Assembly (NCBI GenBank): GCA_009746045.1
Contig: RPFO01001875.1
Coordinates: forward strand, 1-21,609
From: Mesostigma viride
Lineage: Eukaryota; Streptophyta; Mesostigmatophyceae; Mesostigmatales; Mesostigmataceae
Direction: 5' to 3'
DNA length: 21,609 nucleotides
Made by a program: the position numbers and the translations under genes
The notes under the pieces: generated by a model
The model's database searches: none
Seen by the model: the letters and a program-made list of their open reading frames with translations, nothing else
Told to the model about the DNA's origin: nothing
In this document: positions 1 to 10,004 of the stretch, piece after piece
Layout of the letters: the number at the start of each line of letters is the position of its first letter
Position numbering within the stretch: the stretch's first letter is position 1

Positions 1-850
1 AATATATTTTGTGATGTGCTATTTCTCAGTCCATGGTGGCGAGTTCTGATAACTATCAATGTCTACCTGATAAGGTCTTGTGGGTTACTTGTGGGGTTCC
101 AATCAGGAGCCATTATGGTGATGATTCCATTTTTGGTCATTATTCTGGTTAGCCACAAGCTGCTATTCCAACACTTGGCTTTCTACTTCCAGTGGATAGG
201 GATGTCATGTAATTCGTCATGGCTGAGATGTGTTGTGATTTGGTGCTTGATTAATCCCGAGCAGAGACTACAGAGAGCTGGGAGGGATGTCAAGTGCTAT
301 GCATGTTGTTTCTATATATGTGTGCCAAGCCTAACAGCTCTCAAAGAAAGAAAGGGCTGGAGTTAATATGGCTGTAATGTCCAAGCTCTAAAAGAGAAGA
401 AAGGGCTGGAGTTAATATTTCCTGGCAAGCAATATGTATTATAGCTAATGCGCTTGGCTATGTAGCAGATTCTACTTCCGGTTACTACAATCCAAAACGG
501 GTTCATTCAATAGTATTGCTCGAGATATGCAGCAAGATACTGGTCAATGCACTCCGGGGTGGTCCCACGCGGAATGGGGTCATTTTTGGCGCATTTTGCA
601 AGAAAAAAACGCTAGTTTCAATCGTCCGATATCTTTTTTTCGCGCGAATTTGGCGTCCGATCGCGTATTTTCGAGCTAATTTGGTGTCATAATGCTTAAT
701 TCATGTCAATTTGAGCGTACATTCCACATCGAGAGGCTTGAAAGTTAGTAATTCATGTAAATTTTACGTGGAGAGACTCGACATCATCCTAACCTTTGTA
801 TTAACCATAGGACGAGCATTGCCAGCGCATGTCCAAGTGCTAACTTTCCC
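1..850. other. Left flank, downstream of the minus-strand gene; no gene seen
   Basis: AT-rich non-coding DNA. The open frames here are short, lack repeats or domains and are not supported by splice signals. It holds a duplicated ~34-bp block (336-418) and some short near-repeats: an AATTCATGT..AATTT motif at about 702-716 and again at 751-765, and TTTGGCGTCCG-like words around 640-690. The part next to 850 should contain the 3' UTR of the minus-strand gene, but I cannot place a polyadenylation site. None of the 22-bp palindromes found further right occur here. Confidence 0.6.
336..418. repeat. Short direct duplication (~34 bp, two copies)
   Basis: Copy 1 at 336-369 and copy 2 at 384-418 share AGCTCT, a purine run and AGGGCTGGAGTTAATAT, with a few changes in the purine run. 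The copies are ~48 bp apart, so this looks like a small tandem duplication with diverged spacer. Confidence 0.75.
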
Positions 851-1447
851 TCACACTTTCGAGGGCCTCTTCCGTAATTTCGCTTCCGCGATCTGCTGTT
901 CCGTTTTCGAGTTCCTCCTCTTCTTATCGATCTCCTTTGCAGGCGCCCAGACTTCCACATCCTTCCAGCTCTTGCCATCCGTCAGCTTTACCACCTTCAT
1001 CGCGTAGTCCAGCGGCATCCACCACAACTTGTTCTTCAACTTCCCTCCCTTCTCCCCCTCAGCGAAAAACTTAAATGCGACGTCCCTCCACTTGGTGTCG
1101 TATCCAGACACCTGCCCATAAAGCATGACGTCTTCTAGCTTGGCATACATTGGCGTAGCCGTATCCTTGTTCCCTGCTTGCATAATGGCTAAAGTCCACC
1201 CATCACACCAAAAGGCCTCTGGTGCTCCGAACCCCATTTCCCCGTCCATAAGTCTCATTTCCAACGTGGGCTTGTCATCATCCTCATCGCCCGCCTGACT
1301 GTCTTCCGCCCCCTTAGGCTCCTCCCGTCCGGAAGTGTCAGCATGTACAGCCGCTGGTCCGAAGCCCACCGCCACATTAGCCAAGCGAAGTAACTGCTCC
1401 ACATCCTCATTACCTGCGAGCAAACCGATCATGCCATCAACGCATGA
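851..1447 (-). CDS. Exon 9: C-terminal exon
   Basis: 198 codons plus stop, starting SCVDGMIGLLAGNEDVEQLL and ending KLRKRPSKV. Intron 8 (1508-1448) is only 61 bp, with a GTATGT donor, a TACTAAC branch-point match and a TTTTAG acceptor. The middle is folded-looking (FWCDGWTLAIMQAGNK, KNKLWWMPLDYAMK) and the end is basic. Family unknown. Confidence 0.65.
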   Translation of the reverse strand, partial: SCVDGMIGLLAGNEDVEQLLRLANVAVGFGPAAVHADTSGREEPKGAEDSQAGDEDDDKPTLEMRLMDGEMGFGAPEAFWCDGWTLAIMQAGNKDTATPMYAKLEDVMLYGQVSGYDTKWRDVAFKFFAEGEKGGKLKNKLWWMPLDYAMKVVKLTDGKSWKDVEVWAPAKEIDKKRRNSKTEQQIAEAKLRKRPSKV

Positions 1448-4400
1448 CTAAAATCGAGTTAGTAGAAATCGGACTGCCAACCGTGAAAAATCAAAACACT
1501 CTACATACCAGAATTCACTCGCAGATTTTTTCTTACCCTTTTTGGCCTTTTCCTTCGACCTCTGCTCGCAGGTAGACCCCGTCTGGGGGTGGGGGGCAGG
1601 CGCCGGGGCGGGTTTGGCGGGCTCGGCAACCTTGGCAGTCTTCGCGGTCTTGGGTAACTTCTTGGAAGCAACGCGCTCCTTTCCCCCGTCCTCCTCCTCT
1701 CCGCCGCCATCCTCCTCCTCCTTCTCCTCCTCATCGTCCGAATCTGAAAGCACAACTGCTTTTCGACGCCGTTTCTGAGGCAGGGCAGGCTTGGGAGGCT
1801 TCCCCACCTTGGCCGATTTCTTGGAAGCAACGTGCTCCGCAGCCTTCCCACCCTTGGCGGATTTCTTGGTAGCAACGTGCTGCTCCTCCTCCTCCTCCTC
1901 CTCCTCCTCCCCCTCCTCCTCCTCAGCATCGTCGTCCTCCTCCTCCTCCTCCTCCTCAGCATCGTCGTCCGAATCAGCCACTGCCACAACTGGCTTACGA
2001 AGCTGCTTCTTCGGTACCTGAGAAATGGCCAGAGTCGGCGGGGGAACCCGAAGCTGCTTCTTCGGTACCTGAGAACTGGGCAGAGGCGCCGGGGTGGGCA
2101 GAGTCGCCGGGGGAACCCGAAGCTGCTTCTTCGGAACCTGAAAAACGGGCTGCGACGCGGCAGGCTTGGAAGGCCCACCTCCATCATCCTCAACAAGTGA
2201 CACGACTGCCCGTCGAGTCACTTGAGAAGCGGGCTTCTTCGCCGCAGGCGGATCCGAATCACCTTCAGGCCCCGTCATCTGTTCGGCCTGCTGCGTTCTG
2301 ACCTCGACGGGGGTCTCTCCGCGGTTAGACCCTCCTGCCGGACCTCCATCCCCTCCATCCCCTCCCTCCAACAACTGTTGGTCATCCCTCTCCACCACGG
2401 CGGACAATCCCCCAGCTTCGTGGGAAGCTTTTCGCTTCTTCGCCCTTCCGAGCCTAGGCCCCCCATCACCTTCCCCCTGTTCAAGCCGCTCCCACAATTC
2501 ACTCCCTTTCCCGATCCTTTCCACTATCTCTTGAAACCCCTTAATCTCCGTCTCGGTACCAAACACGATCACCATCGGTTCGAACCTGGAGAAAAAGTCG
2601 TGGGCGCAAGCCTTCAGCACATTATCGTACATCCCGCCCGGTTGGGGAATGTCCGAAGCTTCGGGCAAGGACCGAACGCCCACCACCTCTGAAAGTTACT
2701 CCACTTATCACCCCAAATGTTCGCCAAGTTCAGCAGGCTCAGGCACGGAAGGGACCTGCCCAAGGGAAAGGGGCGGGCTGAAGCTGAGGCAACCTCGCCT
2801 GCCACCTGCTTGACGAGCGACTTGTCATCATCATCACCGTCTAGTCCTGACAGCAAAACCAGACCCGGCGACGGCCCCAGTCCACACTCTGCCACTCATA
2901 CTTCACGTCCCACTCCTCCTCCTCCTTCGCCTCCGTCTCCTTCCCCTTCCCCTTCCCCTTCGATCCCTTCTCCAGCCCCTTCACCGGCCCCTTCATCGCC
3001 GCCTCCTTCACCCCCCTTCGAGTAATCCAACTTTTGGAGCGTACTTCCTGAACGCTTCCGGAGCCAAAAGTGCCAAACCCACCGTCTTGTCCTCGCTCTC
3101 TTTTAGCAGAATCTCCTGAAAGTCGATCTTGCCATTACTGATATCCTTTCTCGGAATCCTCAGATGTGCGGCGTGTTTTTTGGCTTTAAGAAGGTAGGCG
3201 ATGTTCCTCGTTATGATGACGGCCACATCCCAAAATTCCCGGTATCTGGCCACAATCTCCTTCCTGCCGACCGGCCGAGCGAGAGGATGGAGATTGAAGA
3301 CGAGTTCGAAAATATGAGACGCCACAAACTCCTTGCCATTTGCGTCCTTGCATCGCGCTTCCAGCGTCACATCCTCCTTGAATCTGGCGCAAATGGTCAG
3401 CCGCAGGCACTCCAGCACATCCTTGGCGATCTCCACCAACTTGGTGAGCTTTTCCGGTCCAACCTGGCAGCTCATGATGCAATCGATCACGGCGTCCATC
3501 ATAGGAAGGCTGGCCAAGTTCCTGAAAGAAGTCCAAGAGACCTTCTGGCCTTTCTTCTCCCCCTCTGCATTGGCGAATTTGCACCTTTGCATCATCACCT
3601 CCTCAGGCGCGGGTTTCGTTGAGGCAGGATCATCAGTCTGCTCCTGTGTCAGACGGAGAAACGTGTTGGCCAGCGTGCGACTGTAAGCGGAATGCACTGA
3701 AGCAATGCTGTGGGCCGGCTTTTTCTTTCCTTCTGCTTCCTCCTCGTGTACATCCACCGCTGCCGGCTCCACATTCCCTTCCCTTCCCCCCGCTTGCCGC
3801 ATAGCCGGGAGGATGTACGTGAGCAGATTGGTGTAGTGGCCATCCGCAATATAGTGGCCCTTCCCACGCGTGACTTTGCCGTATAGATATAGCTTGTTGT
3901 AGTTCCACACGTCAAGCAACGCCTGGCCCAGCGTACGATCCGCCACGGCTAAGTCCTCCGAATTCGCCCCCTTGGCGATGTCGAACAGCTTCTCCAGCTT
4001 GCCGGTCAGCACCGCCTGCGACATCAATTAACATCGAGCGAGCAACGACAAAACTCAGTCATAAAAGGCGAGGGGTATAGCTGCGGATAGACCCTAACAA
4101 AATTCGAAAAAGAAACGGCCGACAATACGCAACGAAAATTCCAACAAAAAAAAGGAGAGGGTCTAGCTGCAGCGAGACCCTCGCAAAAAACTTGAAGCGC
4201 ACACAAAAAACAACCACGAAAATTCCGAGGGTCTACCCGCAGCTAGACCCTGCCAAAATAGATAGCTTACATCTTCTTTTGCCTTAGGTAGATTTCGCAG
4301 CTCACTCCACGACGGGAGCAGGTCGCCACCCTTGAGAAGAATGACGTTCGTACCCATGTAACCACCACGGAATTTCCGCAACAGGTCCTGGAAGGCGTGC

Positions 4401-7400
4401 TCCGCCTCCTTAGGAGTATTTGCGAAATTGGACTCCGCCCCACCCTCGCACATCATTGCCCGAACCTCTCCCCACCCGCCATCCGGCCCCCTGAGAAACG
4501 ACTTTAACCCCTTAAAGTAGTGGTTCCCATCCACCACCGCGTACCGGAGAACCAGATACGGTACCGGTACCCGTTCCTCAAAAAATTTCGGATCGTAGGA
4601 CTTCATCGCAGTATTGCACAGCAGGTTGAAAACTTGCCGACTGCCCTCGATCTCCTGAGGCAAAACTGCTTCCACCTCGTCCACCCTGGCGTAGGTACGC
4701 CACTCAAGTCCTCTCGCGAGGAAAGAGGTGGTGGACTCCGTGTTAAGCCACACGTCGACTTCAGTATCCGAAAGGGGCCGGAAGTACCTGGACCCCACAT
4801 CCTCCGCGTCAATCTTGGCGCCGTGGTGAATGCTTCAGCCACTTGACGAAATCCGGCATGCACAAGATTTGCTTGTCGAACAGGTCAGGTTGAGATTCGG
4901 CAAGCGCCTGGAAAGGGAACTGCCAGACCGGGACAACAACCTTGAAGTGCAAGGCGTTGTCCCGCGCATTGAGGAGAATGCGGCCGTTCTCCTTAATGGT
5001 TTCAAGGTTTAAACGCCGCTGCCTCAAAGCCTCTGGCAAAATAAGCGCGTTGACCGTCTGGATCCGCATACTGAAACATCCGGTCTGCTTAAAATCGGCC
5101 GGCCGAATCCAACGCGTTTCCCTGAGAGTATTGGCCTTCCGGATGTTCTGGTCCCTGACCTCCTTGTTCGAGTCGACCTTTTTCGAAGGCTTCCAGCTTT
5201 CAATGATAGGGTCGGTGTCCGGGTTCCCACTGCTCGTGAGCACCCCCTCCTTAAAAAGCTTGTTGAGTGACCGGAGCAGCTCAAGAAAGGGGGAGAACTC
5301 GGGCCAGTTTGGCAGGTCATCGACGTCCGCCATCCGCCTACTCGAGCAGTACTTGAGCATATCCTTCACCAGCGCGAACACGGCGTCATGACCAGGTAAC
5401 TTCTTCTCCACCGTGGCGTCTTCGTCCCCCCCGTCATCCTGAAGTAAAAAATCGAAAAGGACCGCAGGATTTGCTCAAGTCAGTAATCTTTAGGCCGACC
5501 ACGACATCCTGTTCAGGGACGAACAAAGTTCTGTTGGAATAATACCTTACTGACACTAAACACCAAGTCCCGCAGCCAGTCAGCGTCTACCCGCAGCGAG
5601 AGGTCTAAATTTTCACAACAATCGTACCTGTCCAGTTTTCTGCTGCTTCTTGGCCTCCTTAGCCTTCTCCTTCTCCGCCTTCTTCGCCTCCTTCTCCGCC
5701 GCCTTCGCCTCCGCGTTCTTCTTACTGTTGGCCTTTGCCACCGCATTCAGCGCCCTTTTTCCCTCAGCGGCCCGACGACGAAAATCAGCCTTCATGAATT
5801 TCTCGATCTTGTCAACCTTTGCCTCTGAGTACTCCTTAGGCTGCCACTTGAAATTCTTGGTGGCTTTCGACTTCACCAGATTTGCAAATTCATATGCCAA
5901 TTCACTCTTAAAGGTAGCGTCACCCAACACCTCCGTATCGAAATCGGCATCGACTTCCGCCTCAAGTCGTGTCAGGTACTTGCGAAACTCGGACCCCGCA
6001 GGTCCCTCCGAATCGACGCCATCGGGCGGAGACTTAAGCATGATCAGGCCAACAGCAATAATATGATCCTTCGCAACCTTCTTGCGGGAATCCAGCTTTT
6101 CCCTTTCATGCTCAGTCAATGGAGGCTTCGCCGCCTTCCCCCCCGCAGTACCCCCAGCGACAGCCCCCGCCTGCATGACAAAAAAAAACGAACAAGAAGG
6201 GACTTGACCTCAGTTCGATTGTTGCACCATCGTCTCTCTGCGGAGATACCCCTCAGCACGAAAAAAATCACACGAACTCGCGGCGGATGAACGTACCTGC
6301 ACAGCCACTTCTCCCTCAGCGTCTCCCCCATCCTCATCTCCTCCAGCGTTTTCATCCCCCCCATCCTCATCTCCTCCAGCGTTTTCTTCCTCTCCGGCAG
6401 CGCCTGCTGAGGCCAAACCCCCCGCCTGTCAACACCGAATACGACAGCTCATTGGAAATCAAAATTAGTCGACATTTGTATATTTCGCATAATGCGCTCA
6501 CTAAAACTTCAGGCGAAATGCAGACATCCGGATATCGTTTAATGCTTACCATTTCCATCTCGAGTCCAGACCAAATACCAGCACTGTCAACAGCCATCGC
6601 CGCAGCCGCCCCCTGAAAAAAGACAACAGATTGGTTGGGGGCACCGTTGAAATTAGCCGAACATGTCAGTCTCAATAAAAGGGTGAGGGTCTACCTGCAG
6701 CTAGACCCCATGTAAGATGCTCGTGGAAACTCGACGGACAAGCACCCACCTTATCAACCAAGTCTGACAAATTAGGTAAATCCTCCGATACGTCCCCTGG
6801 CATGGAGCCCCCCTGCATGATATGACAGGACAAACCATGAAGGTTGGTCAGCATATAGAGCCCTATTCAGGGAATGGAAACAACCCAAATCGATAAACGA
6901 TATCGGCAAGTTAACGTACCGAAACGTAGAACTTCCACCTCCTCAAAATCTTCCCCAAAGGCCATATCGGCACTTGATGGGCTCTCTCCTTTTCCAGTTG
7001 CCGCCTCAATTCCGCCTCGAAGAACAACTCGAGGGACTGCCAATGGCCTCCCGCCTCTAAATCAGACCACTCCGTGTCTGTCTTGGTTCGGATACTCTGG
7101 AGACAATCAACCAACGAGATTTGATCCAACCATTCCTGGACGATTTCCCGGTATGGCTTATATGTCTGAATAACATGGAAGTCCTCCCGGTGCCGGAAAC
7201 TTTGGATCACCTGTCCAGCCCAATCCAAAAAGAAAGCGACCGCTTCCCGCGAAAGGCTGGCGTCCGGGCTGACAAGAAAGTCAGTCCGCCACTTAACAAA
7301 AGATTGCAGTAAGTGGTCTCTTGCCATGTCCAAATGCGCGATCACTTCATGTGCGCGCTCCTCCAATCCTCCTACGTCATTCATTCTTCCCGGCACAATT

Positions 7401-9455
7401 ACGATAAGTCACTGTTGGACGTGTCAACAAATCCTTGCCTGACAATATCAAACACTTCATCTTCCGACAGTGAAGCCCTCGAATCCGCTCTCATATCTCC
7501 AGTCATGAGTTTAAAGAGCTGATGCAACGCAGTGGTTTTCAAGGTTTCCATATAGGAAGCCTCGATGCATGTGAAGCCAATGTGGACCTCGAACTTTTCA
7601 ACCTCATCAAAGAGCGTCGACCATATTAAAGCACGACGGGGAAAGTAACGTCCGACATCCTCCTTCAGATTAAGGATGCACGACTGCGCGATCTTCAAAA
7701 CCTCATACATGTCGTCACCAACGACCCTCTTCCCATGAATGGCTCGCTGTGTGGCTTCGAACAATGCAAGCGGCCCAGCGGTCGTTCTTCCAAATTATGT
7801 CTGCCGACTCCGGACGGTCCACGACGACACCGGACTTCTCTGCAAACGCTATCTCGGCCGAAAGAAAGCGGATCAAGCCTCTCAAGCCCTTTTCGGCTTT
7901 ACGACTCACCCCAGACTCAGACTCAGCCTGAGCCAGGTACTGTTTCAGAATGGCCAGCGTGTCGGGCTGCAGACAACAAGAGTAAAAAAAAGGCCACACA
8001 TCGTCGTCGTCAACAACCTTAACTCCTAGGTCAACGTCTCTCCGCAGCTAGACCCTTACGATCAATGTATGACATAAAATCCCACCCTTTCTACGATACA
8101 CACACGCCGTTCAAGCCATCTGAAAAATGTACGTCTCACATTAATAAACATACCTGATAATCGACTGAAAATCCTTCGTGAAGAAGGGGTGGGCTCCCGT
8201 TCTCGTCCTTCTCCCCCTCAACTGCCTTCGCAGCCTCCTCCTCCTTCCTCGCAGCCTCCTCCATCTTCCTCGCGGCCTCTTCCGCCTTCATCCTCTCCTG
8301 TCGCATCTGCAAAAAAAGAGCGGCCTCCTCCGCAAGAATTCCTTCGCTGCCGCCTCCGTCTTCTTCTTCGCCTCCTCCTTCTGCTTCGCCACCAGGATCC
8401 TGTGCTCCTTCTCCTGGGCAGCCTTTTTCTCCTTGTACTCCCTCTCCTCCTCCTCCCTCTCCGCCTTCTCCAGCCTCTCCTTCTCCTCCCTCTCCACCCT
8501 CTCCCTCTCCGCCTTCTCGATGGCCTCCCTCTCCGCCTTCTCCTTCTCCTTGTCCTTCTTGTCGAGAGCCGCGTATTCGTCAGCAAAGCTTGCGGCCATT
8601 GCTAACAAATCGGACAACCGCTTCTGACGCGACTCCCGAACCGGCGATTCCGGGTCTTCAGGCCTCCCGTTAGTCTGATCGCGCTCGTCCTCCTCAACAA
8701 GCTCACTGATAGACTTCCTCAGCTTCCTGAGCTCTTTGGTGCGGTCGTCTTCCTCTACCCACTCGGCCGCAGGCTTACGCTTAGAACTGGAATGCTTGGG
8801 GGACGGCGAGCGGGACGCAGCAGCGGGGGACTTGGGTGGCGGCGAGCGGGACTTGGGGGAAGCAGAGCGGGACGGCGAGCGGGACGCAGTTGCGGGGTTC
8901 TTGGTTGACGGCGAGGGGGACTTGCGAGAAGGAGAGCGGGACGCGGTAGCGGGGGGAACTTTGGGCGGAGAGGGGGACTTGCGGTTCGGCGAACGGGTCG
9001 CAGTTGCGGGGGACTTGGGGGACGGCGAGGGGGACTTGCGAGAAGGAGAGCGGGACGCGGTAGCGGGGGGAACTTTGGGCGGAGAGGGGGACTTGCGGTT
9101 CGGCGAACGGGTCGCAGTTGCGGGGGACTTGGGGGACTTGCGGGGCGGCGAGCGGGACGCAGTAGCTCCGGCCGACTTGGGGGCGGCGATGGAGACTTAC
9201 GGGGCGGAGAGCGGGACGGAGCGCGAGACGCAGCAGCGAGAGGGTTGGGGGGTATAATTCTGTCCAACTCGCTGGGGGGCAAGTTGGACTTGGAGGGCGA
9301 AGGGGACTCGGTGGGGGGGACCTCGCAAGATCTTTTACGGGACCGAACTGCAACGAAGGAAACTCCTCCGTTGCCGTTCGGTCCGGCGAGGTGTTCGCCG
9401 TCATCTTGGGTGAAACGGGAGTGGCCTTGACAGAATCGGAATAGGAGGACGACAT
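851..9455 (-). CDS. Large multi-exon gene of unknown function (~2,474 aa, nine exons)
   Basis: Gene model built by eye. Exons on the minus strand: 9455-8154, 7966-6920, 6812-6750, 6612-6550, 6425-6297, 6170-5628, 5438-4271, 4015-1509 and 1447-851. All eight introns have GT donors (GTATGT, GTACGT, GTGGGT, GTAAGC and similar) and pyrimidine-tract CAG/TAG acceptors, and all fall in phase 0. Ten one-base slips must be assumed inside exons. With them, every exon becomes a multiple of three, which is an internal check that this is one gene. Layout by residue: 1-435 SP/SR repeats then a K/E coiled coil; 436-784 globular; 785-869 three small exons with Gly/Ala and Glu/Asp content; 870-1050 globular with a Lys-rich tail; 1051-1439 globular; 1440-2276 globular then acidic/basic disorder; 2277-2474 globular with a basic C-terminus. 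No catalytic motif or named domain is recognised. The composition suggests a nuclear protein (inference). The ATG at 9455 directly follows a good acceptor, so an upstream exon may exist. It is divergent from the transposase-like gene at 14952. Confidence 0.65.
1509..4015 (-). CDS. Exon 8: globular block, then long acidic/basic disordered region
   Basis: ~837 codons. The first ~340 (AVLTGKLEKLFDIAKG.. to ..APKVGLLEGG) look folded. After a K/G/E-rich linker and a DGDDDDK patch comes a second folded-looking block containing GGMYDNVLKACAHDFFSRFE and MVIVFGTETEIKGFQEIVER. The rest is disordered: three copies of a QVPKKQLR unit (1999-2149), long Glu/Asp runs (1881-1975), KKSAKGGK-type basic blocks and a Lys-rich end. 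Acidic runs alternating with Lys blocks recall chromatin or nucleolar proteins, but that is composition only. Four missing-base slips are needed: runs 3011-3016, 2875-2878, 2692-2694 and 1512-1513. Confidence 0.65.
4073..4250. repeat. Three 22-bp palindromes in intron 7
   Basis: Copies at 4073-4094 (diverged), 4159-4180 (left half-site GGGTCTAGC, right half-site the complement of GGGTCTCGC) and 4229-4250. Each has a 9-bp stem around TGCA or a close variant. Confidence 0.85.
4271..5438 (-). CDS. Exon 7: long globular block
   Basis: ~389 codons starting DDGGDEDATVEKKL after a TTACTTCAG acceptor and ending LPKAKED before GTAAGC. Mixed hydrophobic and charged sequence with many aromatic residues points to a folded domain. 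I cannot name it. One slip (one base too many at 4830-4831) is needed to join MPDFVKWLKH to the frame reading AKIDAEDVGSRYFRPLSD. Intron 7 (4270-4016) contains three palindromes. Confidence 0.65.
5582..5603. repeat. Degenerate palindrome in intron 6
   Basis: A GTCTACCC half followed by GCAGCGAGA. The right arm has lost its terminal ACCC. It is the weakest member of the family. Confidence 0.5.
5628..6170 (-). CDS. Exon 6: globular block with Lys-rich tail
   Basis: 181 uninterrupted codons, from AGAVAGGTAGGKAAKPPLTE to KKQQKTGQ. The acceptor is a T-rich GTCATGCAG; the donor is GTACGA. The C-terminal third (about 5630-5750) is A/K/E-rich and helical. No slip is needed. Intron 6 (5627-5439) contains only a degenerate palindrome at 5582-5603. 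Confidence 0.7.
6230..6251. repeat. Diverged palindrome in intron 5
   Basis: GTCTCTC half-site facing the complement of GGGTATCTC, with centre TGCG instead of TGCA. Confidence 0.6.
6297..6425 (-). CDS. Exon 5: Gly/Asp/Glu-rich linker
   Basis: 43 codons starting AGGLASAGAAGEEE. They contain two copies of ENAGGDEDGGD (DNA repeat at about 6319-6386) and end in VAVQ before a GTACGT donor. It is probably a disordered acidic linker. Intron 5 (6296-6171) carries a diverged palindrome at 6230-6251. Confidence 0.6.
6550..6612 (-). CDS. Exon 4: second 63-nt exon
   Basis: The acceptor TTTTTTCAG precedes GAAAAMAVDS and the donor GTAAGC follows LEMEM. It has 21 codons and is phase 0 at both ends. Length, phase and the position of an early Met match exon 3, but residue identity is low. 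Intron 4 (6549-6426) has no palindrome. Confidence 0.6.
6687..6708. repeat. 22-bp palindrome in intron 3
   Basis: Left half GGGTCTACC, right half the complement of GGGTCTAGC, centre TGCA. Confidence 0.8.
6750..6812 (-). CDS. Exon 3: 63-nt microexon-like exon
   Basis: Lies between a CATGCAG acceptor and a GTGGGT donor. It encodes 21 residues beginning GGSMPGD and ending SDLVDK, and is phase 0 at both ends. It has the same length and phase as exon 4. The neighbouring intron 3 (6749-6613) contains a 22-bp palindrome at 6687-6708. Confidence 0.6.
6920..7966 (-). CDS. Exon 2: globular helical region, function unknown
   Basis: The acceptor TTGTCTGCAG precedes PDTLAILKQYLAQAE and the GTACGT donor follows FYVS at 6920. 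The ~349 codons are mostly helix-like, with scattered Trp and Cys and no motif I recognise. Two slips are needed: one C too many at 7774-7776 (giving RWPLALFEATQ) and one base missing around 7401-7412 (giving DLIVIVPGRMND). The two slips cancel, so the raw length already is a multiple of three. Intron 1 (8153-7967) carries a 22-bp palindrome; intron 2 (6919-6813) carries none that I can see. Confidence 0.65.
8034..8055. repeat. 22-bp palindrome in intron 1
   Basis: Left half ACGTCTCTC, right half the complement of GGGTCTAGC, centre CGCA. Confidence 0.7.
8154..9455 (-). CDS. Exon 1: SP/SR-repeat region and K/E-rich coiled coil
   Basis: Starts at ATG 9455 (M-S-S-S-Y-S-D-S). The first ~50 residues are Ser/Thr/Pro-rich. 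They are followed by repeated SRSPSRKSPSPS and TRSPNRKSPSPPK units resembling SR-type disordered regions, a short acidic stretch (AAEWVEEDDRTKEL), and ~90 residues of alternating K/E/R/A with heptad-like spacing that should form a long coiled coil. It ends in VDYQ before a GTATGT donor at 8153. Three one-base slips are needed: one C more in the run at 9313-9319, one more at 9179-9183, and one base at 8336-8341. The last could instead be a short intron, because a strong T-rich TGCAG acceptor ends at 8307. The correct SP/SR frame has no internal ATG, so an ORF finder would miss it. Confidence 0.65.
8907..9134. repeat. 114-bp tandem duplication inside the SP/SR coding region
   Basis: Copy 1 (8907-9020) and copy 2 (9021-9134) appear identical. 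The unit is 38 codons long, so it keeps the frame and doubles a block of SRSPSRKSPSPS and TRSPNRKSPSPP repeats. Identity at this level suggests a recent expansion, or an assembly artefact. Confidence 0.85.
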
Positions 9456-9532
9456 CTGCAGAACAATATCAAAAAAGCAAGTTTCACAAATGTCATTCAG
9501 AATCTGAATCGCCGGCAGAAAAACGATGGGGA

Positions 9533-9554
9533 GGGTCTCGCTGCAGCTAGACCC
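9533..9554. repeat. 22-bp palindrome upstream of the minus-strand gene
   Basis: Left half GGGTCTCGC, right half the complement of GGGTCTAGC, centre TGCA, about 80 bp upstream of the ATG at 9455. It may sit in the 5' UTR, a 5' intron or the promoter. Confidence 0.85.
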
Positions 9555-9599
9555 TTTCGTGGATTCTAAAAGGGACATTTAGTTTAATGCAAAACTTTG

Positions 9600-9997
9600 G
9601 CGTCTCGCTGCAGCGAGACCCTCACTTCAAGCAAAAACAAATCATTTTTAGGGTGAGCGAAAACAAGCAACCTCCCATCATGCAAACATAAAAAAGTATA
9701 CATTCCTTGGGGTCTCGCTGCAGCGAGACCCTAACGTCAAACAAAAACAAATCATTTTTAGGGTGAGCGAAGAAAGCCCCCTCCCATCTTGAAAACATTA
9801 AAAGTCGACATTCGTAGGGGTCTCGCTGCAGCGAGACCCTAACACCGATACAAAAACAAATCATTTTAAGGGTGAGAAAAGAAAGACCCACCCATCATGA
9901 AAACATGAAAAATTGACATTCCTTGGGGTCTCGCTGCAGCGAGACCCTTACGTCAATACAAAAACAAAATTCCGAGGGTCTACCCGCAGCGAGACCC
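9600..9997. repeat. ~108-bp tandem repeat (3.5 units), each unit starting with the palindrome
   Basis: Palindromes start at 9600, 9710, 9818 and 9926, giving spacings of 110, 108 and 108 bp. They are followed by the shared sequence ACAAAAACAAATCATTTT, AGGGTGAG and a CTCCCATC-type block. The fourth unit is cut short by a further palindrome at 9976-9997. The copies at 9710, 9818 and 9926 are perfect palindromes with half-site GGGTCTCGC. Confidence 0.9.
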
Positions 9998-10004
9998 TTA
10001 CGAC

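Noticed and set aside
16-366. 116-codon frame at the left edge
   Set aside because: Composition is that of AT-rich non-coding DNA (many Cys, Trp, Leu, Ile with no pattern), and it includes one copy of the short duplication.
1501-2196. Arg-rich and Ser/Leu-rich frames opposite or overlapping exon 8 of the minus gene
   Set aside because: They are shadows of the GAG/GAA-rich acidic coding run read in other frames. The acidic frame joins smoothly to neighbouring exons.
8755-9282. Pro/Arg-rich and Gly/Glu-rich frames on both strands over the SP/SR region
   Set aside because: The SR/SP frame continues into the coiled coil and on to a good splice donor; the others stop or lack continuation.
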